Source: Meiothermus sp. CFH 77666 (lineage in GTDB: Bacteria; Deinococcota; Deinococci; Deinococcales; Thermaceae). Taken from it: a DNA stretch of 64,000 nt. Below the pieces are notes generated by a model that was not told the origin of the DNA, made no database searches, and saw only the letters and a program-made list of their open reading frames with translations. This document shows positions 43,081 through 51,736 of this stretch, in pieces. The stretch is taken from contig NZ_JAGDFV010000016.1 of assembly GCF_017497985.1 (NCBI RefSeq), positions 1-64,000 on the forward strand, read 5' to 3'. The position numbers were made by a program, and so were the translations under genes. Position 1 is the stretch's first letter, and each line of letters opens with the position of its first letter.

Positions 43081-43974
43081 TTATTTGCTCAGCCTTTGTG
43101 TGACCAGGCGGGCGGCTGCCAGATCCCACAGCGCATGTCCCACACTCTTGAACAGCACGATGCCGGCCTTTGGTCTGGTTTGTTGTAGAGCTGATTCCAG
43201 CGACTGCACCTGGCTCCAGTCTATCTGGGCCTGTAGCAGATCGCCCGCTTCCGAACGCGCACCCTCGAGCGTGTCCACAAAAAGCTGAGCCTGGTGTACC
43301 ACTTCCGGCGCGACCTCGGCCATGTTGGGCTGGTAGGCCCCCACCGCGGCAATAAAGGCATCGGGAGGAGCTTGGAATAAGATGGGAGTCCGGCTGGTAG
43401 TGGCGCAGACGATCAGGCTGGCTTCGTGCAGGGCGGGCTCGAGCGAGGCGATGGCCTGGGCCAGCATGCGGCGCTGGCGGGCATAAGAGGCCAGCGCTTC
43501 AGAATGTTCAAAGCTGCGCGAATAAACGTACACCTTGTCGGTTCCCAGGCCCTCCTGGAATGCTTCCAGGTGGCTTCTGCCCTGGGTGCCCGCTCCAATG
43601 ATGAGGAGCGGGCCAGTGGGGTTGGGGGCCAGGGTTTGGGCCGCCAGCAACGACACCGCAGCCGTGCGGCGGGCCGTCACCACGGAACCCTCCAGCAAGG
43701 CCAGGCGTTCGCCGGTGTCGGTGCGCATCACCCAGACCTCGGCCCGCACGCTAGGGTGTTGCTGGGGGTGCACCGTTACCAGTTTGGTTACGGTAATGGA
43801 AGGGTCGGCAGCGGGCATCAGCAACAGGGTTGCGCCGCCCGCCAGCGGCACCACCAGGCGTTCGGGAGCGGTTATCTGACCCCTGGCATGGTCAGCCAGC
43901 ACCCGCGCAATAGATTCCGCCAGCGCGGGGTAGGGAAGAAGCGCAGCGGTTTCCTCCGCAGAAAGGATTCGCAT
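43081..43974 (-). CDS. Ornithine cyclodeaminase / mu-crystallin family protein
   Basis: A 297-aa NAD(P)-binding enzyme: TLLLMPAADPSITVTKLVTVHP (substrate loop), LEGSVVTARRTAAVS, and the Rossmann motif LLIIGAGTQGRSHLEA. The family includes ornithine cyclodeaminase, alanine dehydrogenase and pyrroline-2-carboxylate reductase; residues that would separate these cannot be judged by eye. cutA follows in the same transcript. Confidence 0.82.
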   Translation of the reverse strand: MRILSAEETAALLPYPALAESIARVLADHARGQITAPERLVVPLAGGATLLLMPAADPSITVTKLVTVHPQQHPSVRAEVWVMRTDTGERLALLEGSVVTARRTAAVSLLAAQTLAPNPTGPLLIIGAGTQGRSHLEAFQEGLGTDKVYVYSRSFEHSEALASYARQRRMLAQAIASLEPALHEASLIVCATTSRTPILFQAPPDAFIAAVGAYQPNMAEVAPEVVHQAQLFVDTLEGARSEAGDLLQAQIDWSQVQSLESALQQTRPKAGIVLFKSVGHALWDLAAARLVTQRLSK

Positions 43975-44101
43975 GTGTCTAGCCTACTCCGTAAACTGGG
44001 CTTACGGCGTGGTTTGCGGTTTGATTCCGACGAAAGAGAAAGGCGACAGCCCACCCCTCCGACGACGGCGCTACCAGCCGGAGGTGGTCTCCTGAACCAC
44101 C

Positions 44102-44545
44102 CTATGCAGTTTGCGTTGAGAGAACCTGCACCACATCGCCAACCTGAACCACTCCACCCTCGAGCACCCTGGCGTACAGGCCGCGCCGACCTAGAAGCAC
44201 CTTGGGTAAGCGCAGGTCGAAGACCGAGAGGGAGCTGCACACAGTGCAGACGGTGGTCAGTTCCAGCAACACCGTTCCGATCTGAAGGTGGGCCCCAGGC
44301 TCCAGCTGGTGGGGGTCAAAGTCCACCAGAATGTTCTCGCCCAGCGCTCCAGAGGGTAGCAGGATGCCCGCTCGAGCAGCCAGGTCATAGGTTGCACGCC
44401 CTGCAATTAGCACCGCACGGTCGGGGTGCTTGCCGAAATGCCGATCCCCCTCCACGCCTTTGCCGGCCACCAGCACTGCTTGAGGGATGGGGGGTTTGGG
44501 CAGGGTGTCGCCCTGCCCGGCGTGAAGGGATAAAACCGTGTTCAT
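44102..44545 (-). CDS. MOSC domain protein
   Basis: A 147-aa single MOSC domain: VAGKGVEGDRHFGKH at the front, GALGENILVDF, a conserved Cys in the TVCTVCSS region, and a GRRGLYARVLEGGVV end. MOSC proteins handle sulfur or the molybdenum cofactor. It overlaps the diheme cytochrome stop by 4 bp and lies in the sulfite-oxidase locus, which fits a cofactor role. Confidence 0.83.
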   Translation of the reverse strand: MNTVLSLHAGQGDTLPKPPIPQAVLVAGKGVEGDRHFGKHPDRAVLIAGRATYDLAARAGILLPSGALGENILVDFDPHQLEPGAHLQIGTVLLELTTVCTVCSSLSVFDLRLPKVLLGRRGLYARVLEGGVVQVGDVVQVLSTQTA

Positions 44546-45246
44546 CGCAGGCCAAGCTGTTGACGCGCTGCCAGCACCTGCTGGACGCTCAGGTTCTTGC
44601 CTCGCTGGGCCTGCACCTCAGCCTCGGTAAAAGGCGTCTGGCCAGAAGGCAGCGCATTGCCCCACTGGGTGGCAATGTAGTTCAACACAGCGGCAAGTTC
44701 GGCATTGCTGAGCTGGGCGTATCCTGGCATGACCCCGTTGTAGCTAGCGCCCTTGACGCTGATCTGGCCTTGCAGGCCGTAGAGCATGACCTGAATCAGC
44801 CACTCGCGTCCACCCCGGGCCGCCAGAATCTCGGGCACGTGCCCGGCCAGGGGTGGGAAAACTCCTGGAAGACCTGCGCCATTGGCCTGATGGCAGCCAA
44901 TGCAGTTGTTGTAGACCTGTGCTCCATTAACTGTGGTAGCAGCCTGGGTTTGGGTGGGCGCCGGTGCAGTTGCCCCTGGCGCCAGACGGGTGGCCAGGTA
45001 GTTCAAAATGGCGGTGCGTTCCTCCGGGGTTAGCCTGAGGCCGTAATTCTGCATCTCGGTAATCAGGCTATCCCAGCGCTCGCGGGTTTGGCGCTCTCGA
45101 GTGACAAAGCCGATTTCGTGGCAGGTCTGGCACTTCTGCAAAACGAGTTCGCGGCCAGGCCCCTCGGGAAGCGCGTTCTGGCCAAGGCCCATCCATAAAC
45201 CAACAGCTGCTAATAAAGTTACCCATACCAGGTATCTGGTTTTCAT
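44542..45246 (-). CDS. Diheme cytochrome c, probable electron acceptor of the sulfite oxidase
   Basis: A 234-aa exported protein: signal/anchor (4-22), a first heme site CQTCH (39-43), an Ala/Pro/Thr linker (about 90-105), then a class I domain with CIGCH (115-119) and MPGYAQLSNAELAAVLNYI. ATG 45246 has GGAGG upstream and starts just before the signal. It follows the molybdoenzyme gene, as cytochromes of SorAB-type sulfite dehydrogenases do. A terminator and two palindromes lie between the two genes. Confidence 0.87.
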   Translation of the reverse strand: MKTRYLVWVTLLAAVGLWMGLGQNALPEGPGRELVLQKCQTCHEIGFVTRERQTRERWDSLITEMQNYGLRLTPEERTAILNYLATRLAPGATAPAPTQTQAATTVNGAQVYNNCIGCHQANGAGLPGVFPPLAGHVPEILAARGGREWLIQVMLYGLQGQISVKGASYNGVMPGYAQLSNAELAAVLNYIATQWGNALPSGQTPFTEAEVQAQRGKNLSVQQVLAARQQLGLR

Positions 45247-45269
45247 GTGTGCTTGTCCTCCCTGAACCA

Positions 45270-45286
45270 AGAGCATAACATGCTCT
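45270..45286. promoter_or_regulatory. Operator-like palindrome at the cytochrome promoter
   Basis: AGAGCAT-AAC-ATGCTCT is a perfect 7-3-7 inverted repeat, 23 bp upstream of the cytochrome start. It contains a possible -10 (TATGCT on the minus strand). Confidence 0.5.
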
Positions 45287-45311
45287 GATGGACGTTTTTG
45301 TGCGCGTTGAC

Positions 45312-45329
45312 TAGTTTTGCACAAAACTA
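45312..45329. promoter_or_regulatory. Second palindrome in the sor intergenic region
   Basis: TAGTTTTG-CA-CAAAACTA is a perfect 8-2-8 inverted repeat, placed where an activator or repressor of the cytochrome promoter could bind. Confidence 0.45.
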
Positions 45330-45339
45330 AAGAGATTCT

Positions 45340-45381
45340 AAAAAAGCAACCGGCAACCGGGGGTATTGGGCTGCCGGTTGG
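45340..45381 (-). terminator. Intrinsic terminator after the sulfite oxidase gene
   Basis: On the minus strand CAACCGGCA and TGCCGGTTG form a 9-bp stem with a C-rich loop, followed by CTTTTTTAG. It would stop most transcripts between the molybdoenzyme and its cytochrome. Confidence 0.8.
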
Positions 45382-45396
45382 TGCGTGCCAAAATGT

Positions 45397-46671
45397 TCAA
45401 GTGACCTTGAACTTGACCCGCATTACCCCGTTCCATTCATAGCCGCGCTCGTTCCACCACACGTTGCCGTCCATAGGCTGGGTGCGGCCCAGGGCGTCGG
45501 TGGCGCGGGCCATCACTTCGTAGTCGCCAGGGGCCAGCAACTGCGGCGAGACCCAGCGGTACCAGCCGAATTTGCCATCGTTTCCCTCGATGAGAGCCTT
45601 GCGCCAGGTGGTTCCACCGTTCACCGAGACCTCCACAGACTCGATGGGAGCCAGGCCATCGTTCCAGGCTACACCGCGAATCTCTACCCGGCGGCCCCGG
45701 ACACTGGCCCCGGCCAGCGGAGAGAGGATGAAGGAGTTGATGTTAGCGCCCCAGTTGGAGCGGGAGTTGTCCAGGGTGTAGTTGTAGCGGCTGCCCGGCT
45801 GGGTGGGCAGGATGGGGGTGTTCCAACCCGGAAGCACCGGCACCCGGTAGCGGGGCACCTGCTCGTTGCCGGGGCTTTCGCTGGCGGTAAAGTCGAGCTT
45901 GACAATCCACTTCACGTTGGGCGTGCCAAAGGTACCGGCGGCCACCAGCCGTACCGGGCCGCCGTGTACAGCCGGTAGGGGTTCGCCGTTCATGCCCAGA
46001 GCCAGCATGGCGCTGTTGTACTCCAGCACGCTAATGGGGAAGCTCTTCTCGTAGGGCTGGGCGCCGCCCTGGGTAGAGGCGTTCATGGTGATGAAGCGGG
46101 CGTTATCCCGCAACTTGACCCCTTTGGCCTCGAGCAGGGTCTTGAGGAGCACCCCCCGCCAGGTGACCTGGCCCACGCCGCCATAGGTCCAGGGGTTCCC
46201 CGAGGGCCGGGGGTTGAAGAACGAGCGGCCGTTGCCGGAGCACTGCAGCACGCTTGTAACCTCAGTCTGGGGTAGCCGGGAAAGCTCTTCCACGGTAATG
46301 CGGAATGGGGCGTCTATGAGGCCACCCACCTCCACCACCCAGCCCGGCTGTACGTTGGGCTCGGTGGTGTTGAGGCCCGGAAGGTCTATGTTGTTGCGGA
46401 TGAAAAGATTGGCCTTGCTGGTAATCCGCTCGGAGCCGAGCAGCTCCAGCGTAGACTCCATCACCACCGGGCGCGAGGAGAGCACCACCAGCTTGGGGTT
46501 CTTGCCCCGCACCACCTGATCGGCGGTGGCTTGCTGGGCTGAAGCCATGCCCATCATCCCCACGGCTGCACCCGCAACGGCGGATTTTTTCAGGAACGCC
46601 CGGCGGGTCATTTCCTCGGGGGACACGGTGTTATCTTCAGCAGACATTACTTCACTATCTTGCTCATTCAT
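45397..46671 (-). CDS. Sulfite oxidase family molybdopterin enzyme (SorA/SoxC-like), Tat-exported
   Basis: A 424-aa protein with a twin-arginine signal (TRRAFLKKSAVAGAA, 22-36), a molybdopterin domain with the Mo-ligand Cys144 in VLQCSGNGRSFF, further PWTYGGVGQVTWRG and PVHGGPVR-type loops (read AVHGGPVRLV), and a C-terminal Ig-like dimerisation domain (about 310-424). It oxidises sulfite to sulfate outside the membrane; electrons likely go to the adjacent diheme cytochrome. GGGAGG lies 6 nt before the ATG. Confidence 0.9.
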   Translation of the reverse strand: MNEQDSEVMSAEDNTVSPEEMTRRAFLKKSAVAGAAVGMMGMASAQQATADQVVRGKNPKLVVLSSRPVVMESTLELLGSERITSKANLFIRNNIDLPGLNTTEPNVQPGWVVEVGGLIDAPFRITVEELSRLPQTEVTSVLQCSGNGRSFFNPRPSGNPWTYGGVGQVTWRGVLLKTLLEAKGVKLRDNARFITMNASTQGGAQPYEKSFPISVLEYNSAMLALGMNGEPLPAVHGGPVRLVAAGTFGTPNVKWIVKLDFTASESPGNEQVPRYRVPVLPGWNTPILPTQPGSRYNYTLDNSRSNWGANINSFILSPLAGASVRGRRVEIRGVAWNDGLAPIESVEVSVNGGTTWRKALIEGNDGKFGWYRWVSPQLLAPGDYEVMARATDALGRTQPMDGNVWWNERGYEWNGVMRVKFKVT

Positions 46672-46749
46672 GCAAGCCTCCCTTTGATAAAGACGTTGTT
46701 TTCAGTATTCTGTCAGCCCCATAGGGTTGTATTTGTGAGGTGCGCCAAC

Positions 46750-46762
46750 GTTACATTGTAAC
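46750..46762. promoter_or_regulatory. Palindrome upstream of the sulfite oxidase gene
   Basis: GTTACA-T-TGTAAC is a perfect 6-1-6 inverted repeat, 78 bp ahead of the molybdoenzyme start and within the gap behind mutL. Confidence 0.4.
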
Positions 46763-46802
46763 TACTGAGGTACCCAGCATAGGTATCCAAACAGCTATAG
46801 GG

Positions 46803-48434
46803 CTATATTTTTTCAACCCTCGAGCGCTCCACCGCTCGGAGGCCGCGCCGCCCAAAACGCCGGGCCAGCTCCAGTTCACCCATTACCAACGCGGTTGGTC
46901 GCCCGTGCGGGCAAACCCAAGGCAGCTCACACGCGGCCAGGGTATCCAGCAAAGCCTGGGCGGAAGCGCCCGCCAGCGGATGTCCGGCCTTGATGGCGGG
47001 CAAACAGGCTAGCCGGGCCAGTACGCTGCGCCAGGCTTCGGCAAAGCTGGGCGCGCCCAGGCTGCCTTTTACCACTTCGGGGATGAGCGAGGGGTGCCCG
47101 GCCAGAAAAGCCGGAATGGTACGGATGCGGTATTTGCCGGGGCCGAAAGGCTCGAGCAACAGCCCGGCTTGCTCGAGCTCATGGGCGCGCTCGGCAAAGT
47201 TGAGTTCCTCGCCCAGGGCAAGCGAGACCAGCTCGGGGTGGGGGAGCTCCTGGGGGGGCTCTTCCCGGTAGCGGCGGGACAACTCTTCGTAGAGGATGCG
47301 TTCGTGGGCGGCGTGCTGATCCACCACGTAAAGCTCGTCGCCCGCCTCGGCCAGCAAGTACAGCTCGCGGAAGCGGCCCAGGTAGTGAAGCCTGGGAAAG
47401 CGGGTTCGCTGCACCGGAGAAGGGCCGGTCATGGGGGTGGGTTCGGGCAAAGCCCGGGCCAGCGAGTGGGCCGAGAGCAGGTTTTGCACCGCCTGGGAGA
47501 CAAACCCCAGCACGGGTTCGAGCCGAACCAGCTTCACGCGGGATTTATCGGGGGAGGTATTGACCAGCAGGTGCTCGACAGGGATGTCCAGGTTCAGCAC
47601 GCCCACCGGAAACTGGCCGTGGGGCAGGAGTTCTTTGTAGGCGGCCAGTACGGCCTGTAAAAGGGGCTCGGGCCACTCCACCGGGCGGCCATTCAGGGCC
47701 AACAGCAGCCGGTCGCGACGGGGGCGCGACAGCTCGGGACGCGAGAGCAGGCCCGATAAACGAAAAGCCCCCTCGGTGGCCTCCAGGGGCAACAACCGGT
47801 TGGCCACCACCGAGCCCCACAGCAGTTTGGCAACTTCGCCAAAGCCACCCCCCGCATGGGCGATTTTCACTTCGCCGTCCACCACCAGTTGCAGGGCCAT
47901 TTCCGGGCGGTGCAGCAGGTAGCGCGAAACCAGGTGTACCACCTTGCGCCCTTCGGCAGCCGGGGCCTCCAGGGCGTTTCGGCGGGCGGGCAGATGGCTG
48001 AAAAGGGTGGTGACCTCGACCCGGGTTCCGGCCGGGGCCGGGTGTTCCTGGAGCTCAACTTCGTCTTGAAAGGCTACCAGGGTTGCACCGCCTAGCTGCT
48101 GGGGGGGCCTCGAGGTGAGCCGCACCCTGGCGGCCTGGCGGATAGCCCACAGACCTTCGCCTCTAAAGCCCAGGGTGGTGATCTGTTGCAGGTCGGTGAG
48201 CTTGCTGGTGGTGTGGTGTTCCAGGGCCAGGGCCAGCTGGTCTTTGGGGATGCCGATTCCGTTGTCGCTCACCACAATTTTGTCGAGCCCGCCGCCCCAC
48301 AGCTCGAGGTAAACCCGGGTTGCGCCTGCGTCGAGGGCGTTCTCGAGCAGCTCCCGCACCACATCAGCAGGATCCGACACCACCTCCCCCGCCGCAATCT
48401 CGCGGATCAGGTCGGGGGGCAGTTTGCGAATCAT
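46803..48434 (-). CDS. mutL: DNA mismatch repair protein MutL (endonuclease type)
   Basis: A 543-aa GHKL ATPase: ELLENALDAGATRV, VSDNGIGIPKDQ and LGFRGEGLWAI at the N-terminus; the C-terminal part contains DQHAAHERILYEEL, the metal-binding motif of nicking MutL proteins from bacteria without MutH. Length is slightly shorter than average because of a short linker. It starts 5 bp after mutS, forming a mutSL operon. Confidence 0.94.
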   Translation of the reverse strand: MIRKLPPDLIREIAAGEVVSDPADVVRELLENALDAGATRVYLELWGGGLDKIVVSDNGIGIPKDQLALALEHHTTSKLTDLQQITTLGFRGEGLWAIRQAARVRLTSRPPQQLGGATLVAFQDEVELQEHPAPAGTRVEVTTLFSHLPARRNALEAPAAEGRKVVHLVSRYLLHRPEMALQLVVDGEVKIAHAGGGFGEVAKLLWGSVVANRLLPLEATEGAFRLSGLLSRPELSRPRRDRLLLALNGRPVEWPEPLLQAVLAAYKELLPHGQFPVGVLNLDIPVEHLLVNTSPDKSRVKLVRLEPVLGFVSQAVQNLLSAHSLARALPEPTPMTGPSPVQRTRFPRLHYLGRFRELYLLAEAGDELYVVDQHAAHERILYEELSRRYREEPPQELPHPELVSLALGEELNFAERAHELEQAGLLLEPFGPGKYRIRTIPAFLAGHPSLIPEVVKGSLGAPSFAEAWRSVLARLACLPAIKAGHPLAGASAQALLDTLAACELPWVCPHGRPTALVMGELELARRFGRRGLRAVERSRVEKI

Positions 48435-48439
48435 GGCGG

Positions 48440-50992
48440 TCAGGCCCCAGGGGCCTCGAGAACCTCCGGAGAGAGGCCCTTGAGCCTCTCCTGCAATTTT
48501 CGCAAAAAGAGCAGGGCGTCCAGGGGGCTGGTGCGAACCAGGTCGAGCTCCAGAAGTTCCTCCAGCACTTCCCTGGACAGCCCCTTCTGGCTGGCTTCCA
48601 GCCCGCTCATCACGGTTTTGGCCCGTGCCAAGACCTCTGCGGGCAGGCCCGCCAGCCGGGCTACTTCCAGCCCGTAGCTTTTGCTGGCCGGCCCCGGCAA
48701 GACCTGATGATAAAACACCAGCCCGCCCGCCTCCTCCCTGGCGGCTACATGGGCGTTGCGGGCAGCGCTCAAGCGCTCGGGCAGGGCGGTAAGTTCGAAG
48801 TAGTGGGTGGCAAACAGCGTGTAGGCCCGTACCCGGTCGTGCAGGTGTTCGCAGGCAGCCCAGGCCAGGGCCAGGCCGTCGTAGGTGCTGGTGCCCCGCC
48901 CAATCTCGTCCAGCAGCACCAGGCTTCTGTCGGTTGCGTTGTGCAGAATGGTGGCCAGCTCTTCCATCTCCACCATGAAGGTGCTGCGCCCACCCGCGAT
49001 GTCGTCCGAAGCCCCGATGCGGGTGTAGATGCGGTCAAAGAGGGGCAGCGTGGCCGACTCGGCAGGCACAAAAGAGCCAATCTGGGCCAGCAGGGCAATC
49101 AGGGCCGTCTGGCGCAGATAGGTAGACTTTCCGGCCATGTTGGGCCCGGTCAGAATCAGAAGCCGGGCCGAAGGGCTCATGGAAAGGTCGTTGGGGATGA
49201 ACAGGCTGCTGCGCTCCACCACCGGGTGCCGACCCGCCCGGATGCTCAGGGTGCCATCGCGCGAGAAGCGGGGGCGGCTGTAGCCGTACTCCACCGCGGC
49301 CTCGGCCAGCGTGGCGTATACGTCCAGCTCGGCCAGCACCTGGGCGGCCTGGCGCACCTCGTCGGAGGCTTTGGCAACCTGCTCGCGCAACTCCAAAAAC
49401 ACTGCGTATTCGCGCTTGATGGCCTCGGTCTCGGCTTGCAGGATTTTGCGCTCCTGTTCTTTGAGTTCAGGGGTGCTGAAGCGCATCCGATCCTTGAGGG
49501 TCTGGAGGGCCCGCCAGTTCTCGGGAACCAGGGTGTAGTGCGGGCGGGTGACCTCGAGGTAATACCCAAACACAGCGTTGTAGCCCACCTTGAGGTTGGG
49601 AATGCGGGTTCTCTCGCGCTGCTCGGTTTCCAGCCGGGCAATCCAGGCCCGCCCTTCCTCGGCCCGGTGGCGCAATTCGTCCAGCTCAGGGTCGAAGCCT
49701 TCCCGAATCAGGCCCCCCTCGGTGATTTTCAAAGGGGGGTCTTCGACCAGGGAGGCCGCAATCTGCTCGGCCACGTGGCTCAGGCTGGGTAACCGCTCAG
49801 ACAGGCTCGAAAGGGGCCCCAAACCCCCCAGAAGCCCGGTTAGATCGGGTAGGAGCGACAAACTGCGCTGCAAGGCCGAAAGGTCGCGGGCGCTGGCCCT
49901 TCCGGCCAGCAAGCGGGCTGCGAGGCGCTCGAGGTCATGCATCCGGTACAGAATCTTGCGTACTTCGGCTCGCAGCACCCCGTCGCGCACCAGCGCCTCC
50001 ACAGCATCCAGCCGGGCCTGCAAGGGGGCCTCCTCCACCAGCGGATGCCGCAACCAGGCCCGCAGCAAGCGCCGTCCGGGTGCGGTGCGGGTTAGGCCCA
50101 GCACCCCCAGCAGGGTGCGCTCCTCGCTTCGATCCCCCACAAAACTCGGCTCGTAAATTTCCAGGGTTCGCAGGGTGGACTCGCTCAGTTGCATGAAGGC
50201 GCTGGGGTCGTAGCGCAAAAAGCTTCGTACCTGGGGCAGCCCGTTCTCCTGTACCCGCAGGGCGTAGGCCAGCACCGCTCCTGCCGAACGCAAGAGCGCC
50301 GGGTGTTCCAAACCAGGCGGCAGGGGGTCAAACTGGGCTTGCAGCGCGGCCCGCCCCACTTCCCCCTCGAAACCGGCCTCCGAGAGCATCACTGGAAAAC
50401 GCTGCTGGAACTCCTGCAAAAAATCCGTTTGGTGGTACAGCTCTGGGGCCAGCAGCACCTCGGCGGGCCGGAAGCGAAAGAGCTCGTCGTAAAGGGCGCT
50501 CTTGCTATACAACACGCTGCCGCGAAACTCGCCGGTAGAGATGTCCAGCAAGGTCAGCCCGTAGCCATCGCTGGTGCTGATGGCGGCCAGGTAGTTGGCC
50601 TCTGGCCTCAGCAGGTTCTCGCGCATCACCGTGCCGGGCGTGAGCAGTTGGGTCACCTCGCGCCGCACCAGCTTGTCAGCTTCCTCGGCCAGCTCTGTCT
50701 GGTCGGCTACGGCCACCCGAAAGCCCTGTTTCAGGAGCTTTTCCAGATGCACATCCACCGAGCGAACCGGGATGCCGGCCATGGGGGTGGTGAAATCCCG
50801 GGCGGTCTTGTGGGTCAGGGTAAGGTTCAAAGCCCGCGAAAGCCGCTCGGCATCCTCGCCAAAGGTCTCGTAAAAGTCGCCCACCTGAAAGAGCAGCAAA
50901 TAATCGGGATAGGCATCCCGCAGTTCGACGTACTGCTCGAGCAAAGGCGGTAAGGGGCCCGGCCCCTGGCCCTTGAGGGTCATGCATAACAT
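48440..50992 (-). CDS. mutS: DNA mismatch recognition protein MutS
   Basis: An 850-aa protein with the mismatch-binding motif FYETFGEDA near the N-terminus (Phe-X-Glu), core and clamp domains, and the ATPase: Walker A GPNMAGKSTYLRQ, LFDRIYTRIGASDDIAGGRSTF (signature, quoted in part), LLDEIGRGTSTYDG and FATHYFELT. Starts at 50992 or 50983 are possible; GAGGG lies 4 nt before the first. It is transcribed ahead of mutL. Confidence 0.95.
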   Translation of the reverse strand: MLCMTLKGQGPGPLPPLLEQYVELRDAYPDYLLLFQVGDFYETFGEDAERLSRALNLTLTHKTARDFTTPMAGIPVRSVDVHLEKLLKQGFRVAVADQTELAEEADKLVRREVTQLLTPGTVMRENLLRPEANYLAAISTSDGYGLTLLDISTGEFRGSVLYSKSALYDELFRFRPAEVLLAPELYHQTDFLQEFQQRFPVMLSEAGFEGEVGRAALQAQFDPLPPGLEHPALLRSAGAVLAYALRVQENGLPQVRSFLRYDPSAFMQLSESTLRTLEIYEPSFVGDRSEERTLLGVLGLTRTAPGRRLLRAWLRHPLVEEAPLQARLDAVEALVRDGVLRAEVRKILYRMHDLERLAARLLAGRASARDLSALQRSLSLLPDLTGLLGGLGPLSSLSERLPSLSHVAEQIAASLVEDPPLKITEGGLIREGFDPELDELRHRAEEGRAWIARLETEQRERTRIPNLKVGYNAVFGYYLEVTRPHYTLVPENWRALQTLKDRMRFSTPELKEQERKILQAETEAIKREYAVFLELREQVAKASDEVRQAAQVLAELDVYATLAEAAVEYGYSRPRFSRDGTLSIRAGRHPVVERSSLFIPNDLSMSPSARLLILTGPNMAGKSTYLRQTALIALLAQIGSFVPAESATLPLFDRIYTRIGASDDIAGGRSTFMVEMEELATILHNATDRSLVLLDEIGRGTSTYDGLALAWAACEHLHDRVRAYTLFATHYFELTALPERLSAARNAHVAAREEAGGLVFYHQVLPGPASKSYGLEVARLAGLPAEVLARAKTVMSGLEASQKGLSREVLEELLELDLVRTSPLDALLFLRKLQERLKGLSPEVLEAPGA

Positions 50993-51055
50993 GATACCCT
51001 CTGACAATTGTGGGCAAAGGGGTTCAGCGTTTTGTGTTGAGATGCAATTTTGAAA

Positions 51056-51568
51056 CTAACGGGCCACTTCCCAGGCCAGATGCTCCAGCTCGGGCTTTAT
51101 GAGCTTGGTCCAGGCCACCATCACCGCGTTGGGCGAACCTGGGGTGGAAATCACGACCTTCTTGCGGTAGGTTCCGGCGGTGGCGCGGGAGAGCATGGCG
51201 GCGGCGCCCACCTCGTGGTAGGAGAGCATCCGAAACAGCTCGCCAAAACCGGGCATGGGCTTCTCGATCTTGCGGGCCAGCACGTCGTAGGTGGTGTCGC
51301 GGGGGGCGATGCCGGTGCCGCCGTTGAACAGGATAATTTGCGCCCCGGCATTCACCATGTCGTCCAGCGCCTGCGCTACCTGCTCGGGCTCGTCCTTGAT
51401 GATGCGGTAGCCCACGATGCGGTGGCCCATCGCCTCGATTTCGGGCTTCAGGTAGTGGTAGTTGGTGTCGGTCTCGGGGGTACGGGTGTCTGAGGCCGTA
51501 ACGATGGCGATGTTCACCGGGCCCCTGGCCCTGGCAATCTCCTTGTGCTTTTCGGTACTCTCGGACAT
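51056..51568 (-). CDS. moaB: Molybdenum cofactor biosynthesis protein MoaB/Mog family
   Basis: A 170-aa MPT-adenylyltransferase-type fold: [17 protein letters not shown] near the N-terminus, [17 protein letters not shown] in the middle, and the C-terminal [14 protein letters not shown]. It supplies molybdenum cofactor, relevant to the sulfite-oxidase-type enzyme nearby. ATG 51568 is used; upstream frame extension is unsupported. Confidence 0.9.
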   Translation of the reverse strand: MSESTEKHKEIARARGPVNIAIVTASDTRTPETDTNYHYLKPEIEAMGHRIVGYRIIKDEPEQVAQALDDMVNAGAQIILFNGGTGIAPRDTTYDVLARKIEKPMPGFGELFRMLSYHEVGAAAMLSRATAGTYRKKVVISTPGSPNAVMVAWTKLIKPELEHLAWEVAR

Positions 51569-51736
51569 ATCCAAAATTCTACGCTGTGGCAGGGGCCGAT
51601 GAGCGTGGGACAGATGGGATTCTTCCGAGGCTTCGAGGAAGCACAATAGGCAGAGAGAACGCTTGTGCCAGAAGCATCCAAGAAATAGTCGGATTCAAAA
51701 AGACCGTTGGCGAAAATAAAAACCCCGGAGGCTGTC

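Noticed and set aside
43426-45033. 535-aa plus-strand ORF across three minus-strand genes
   Set aside because: It runs antisense through cyclodeaminase, MOSC and cytochrome genes, each of which has convincing motifs.
48320-49792. 490-aa plus-strand ORF opposite mutS
   Set aside because: Antisense shadow of mutS; no recognisable protein features.
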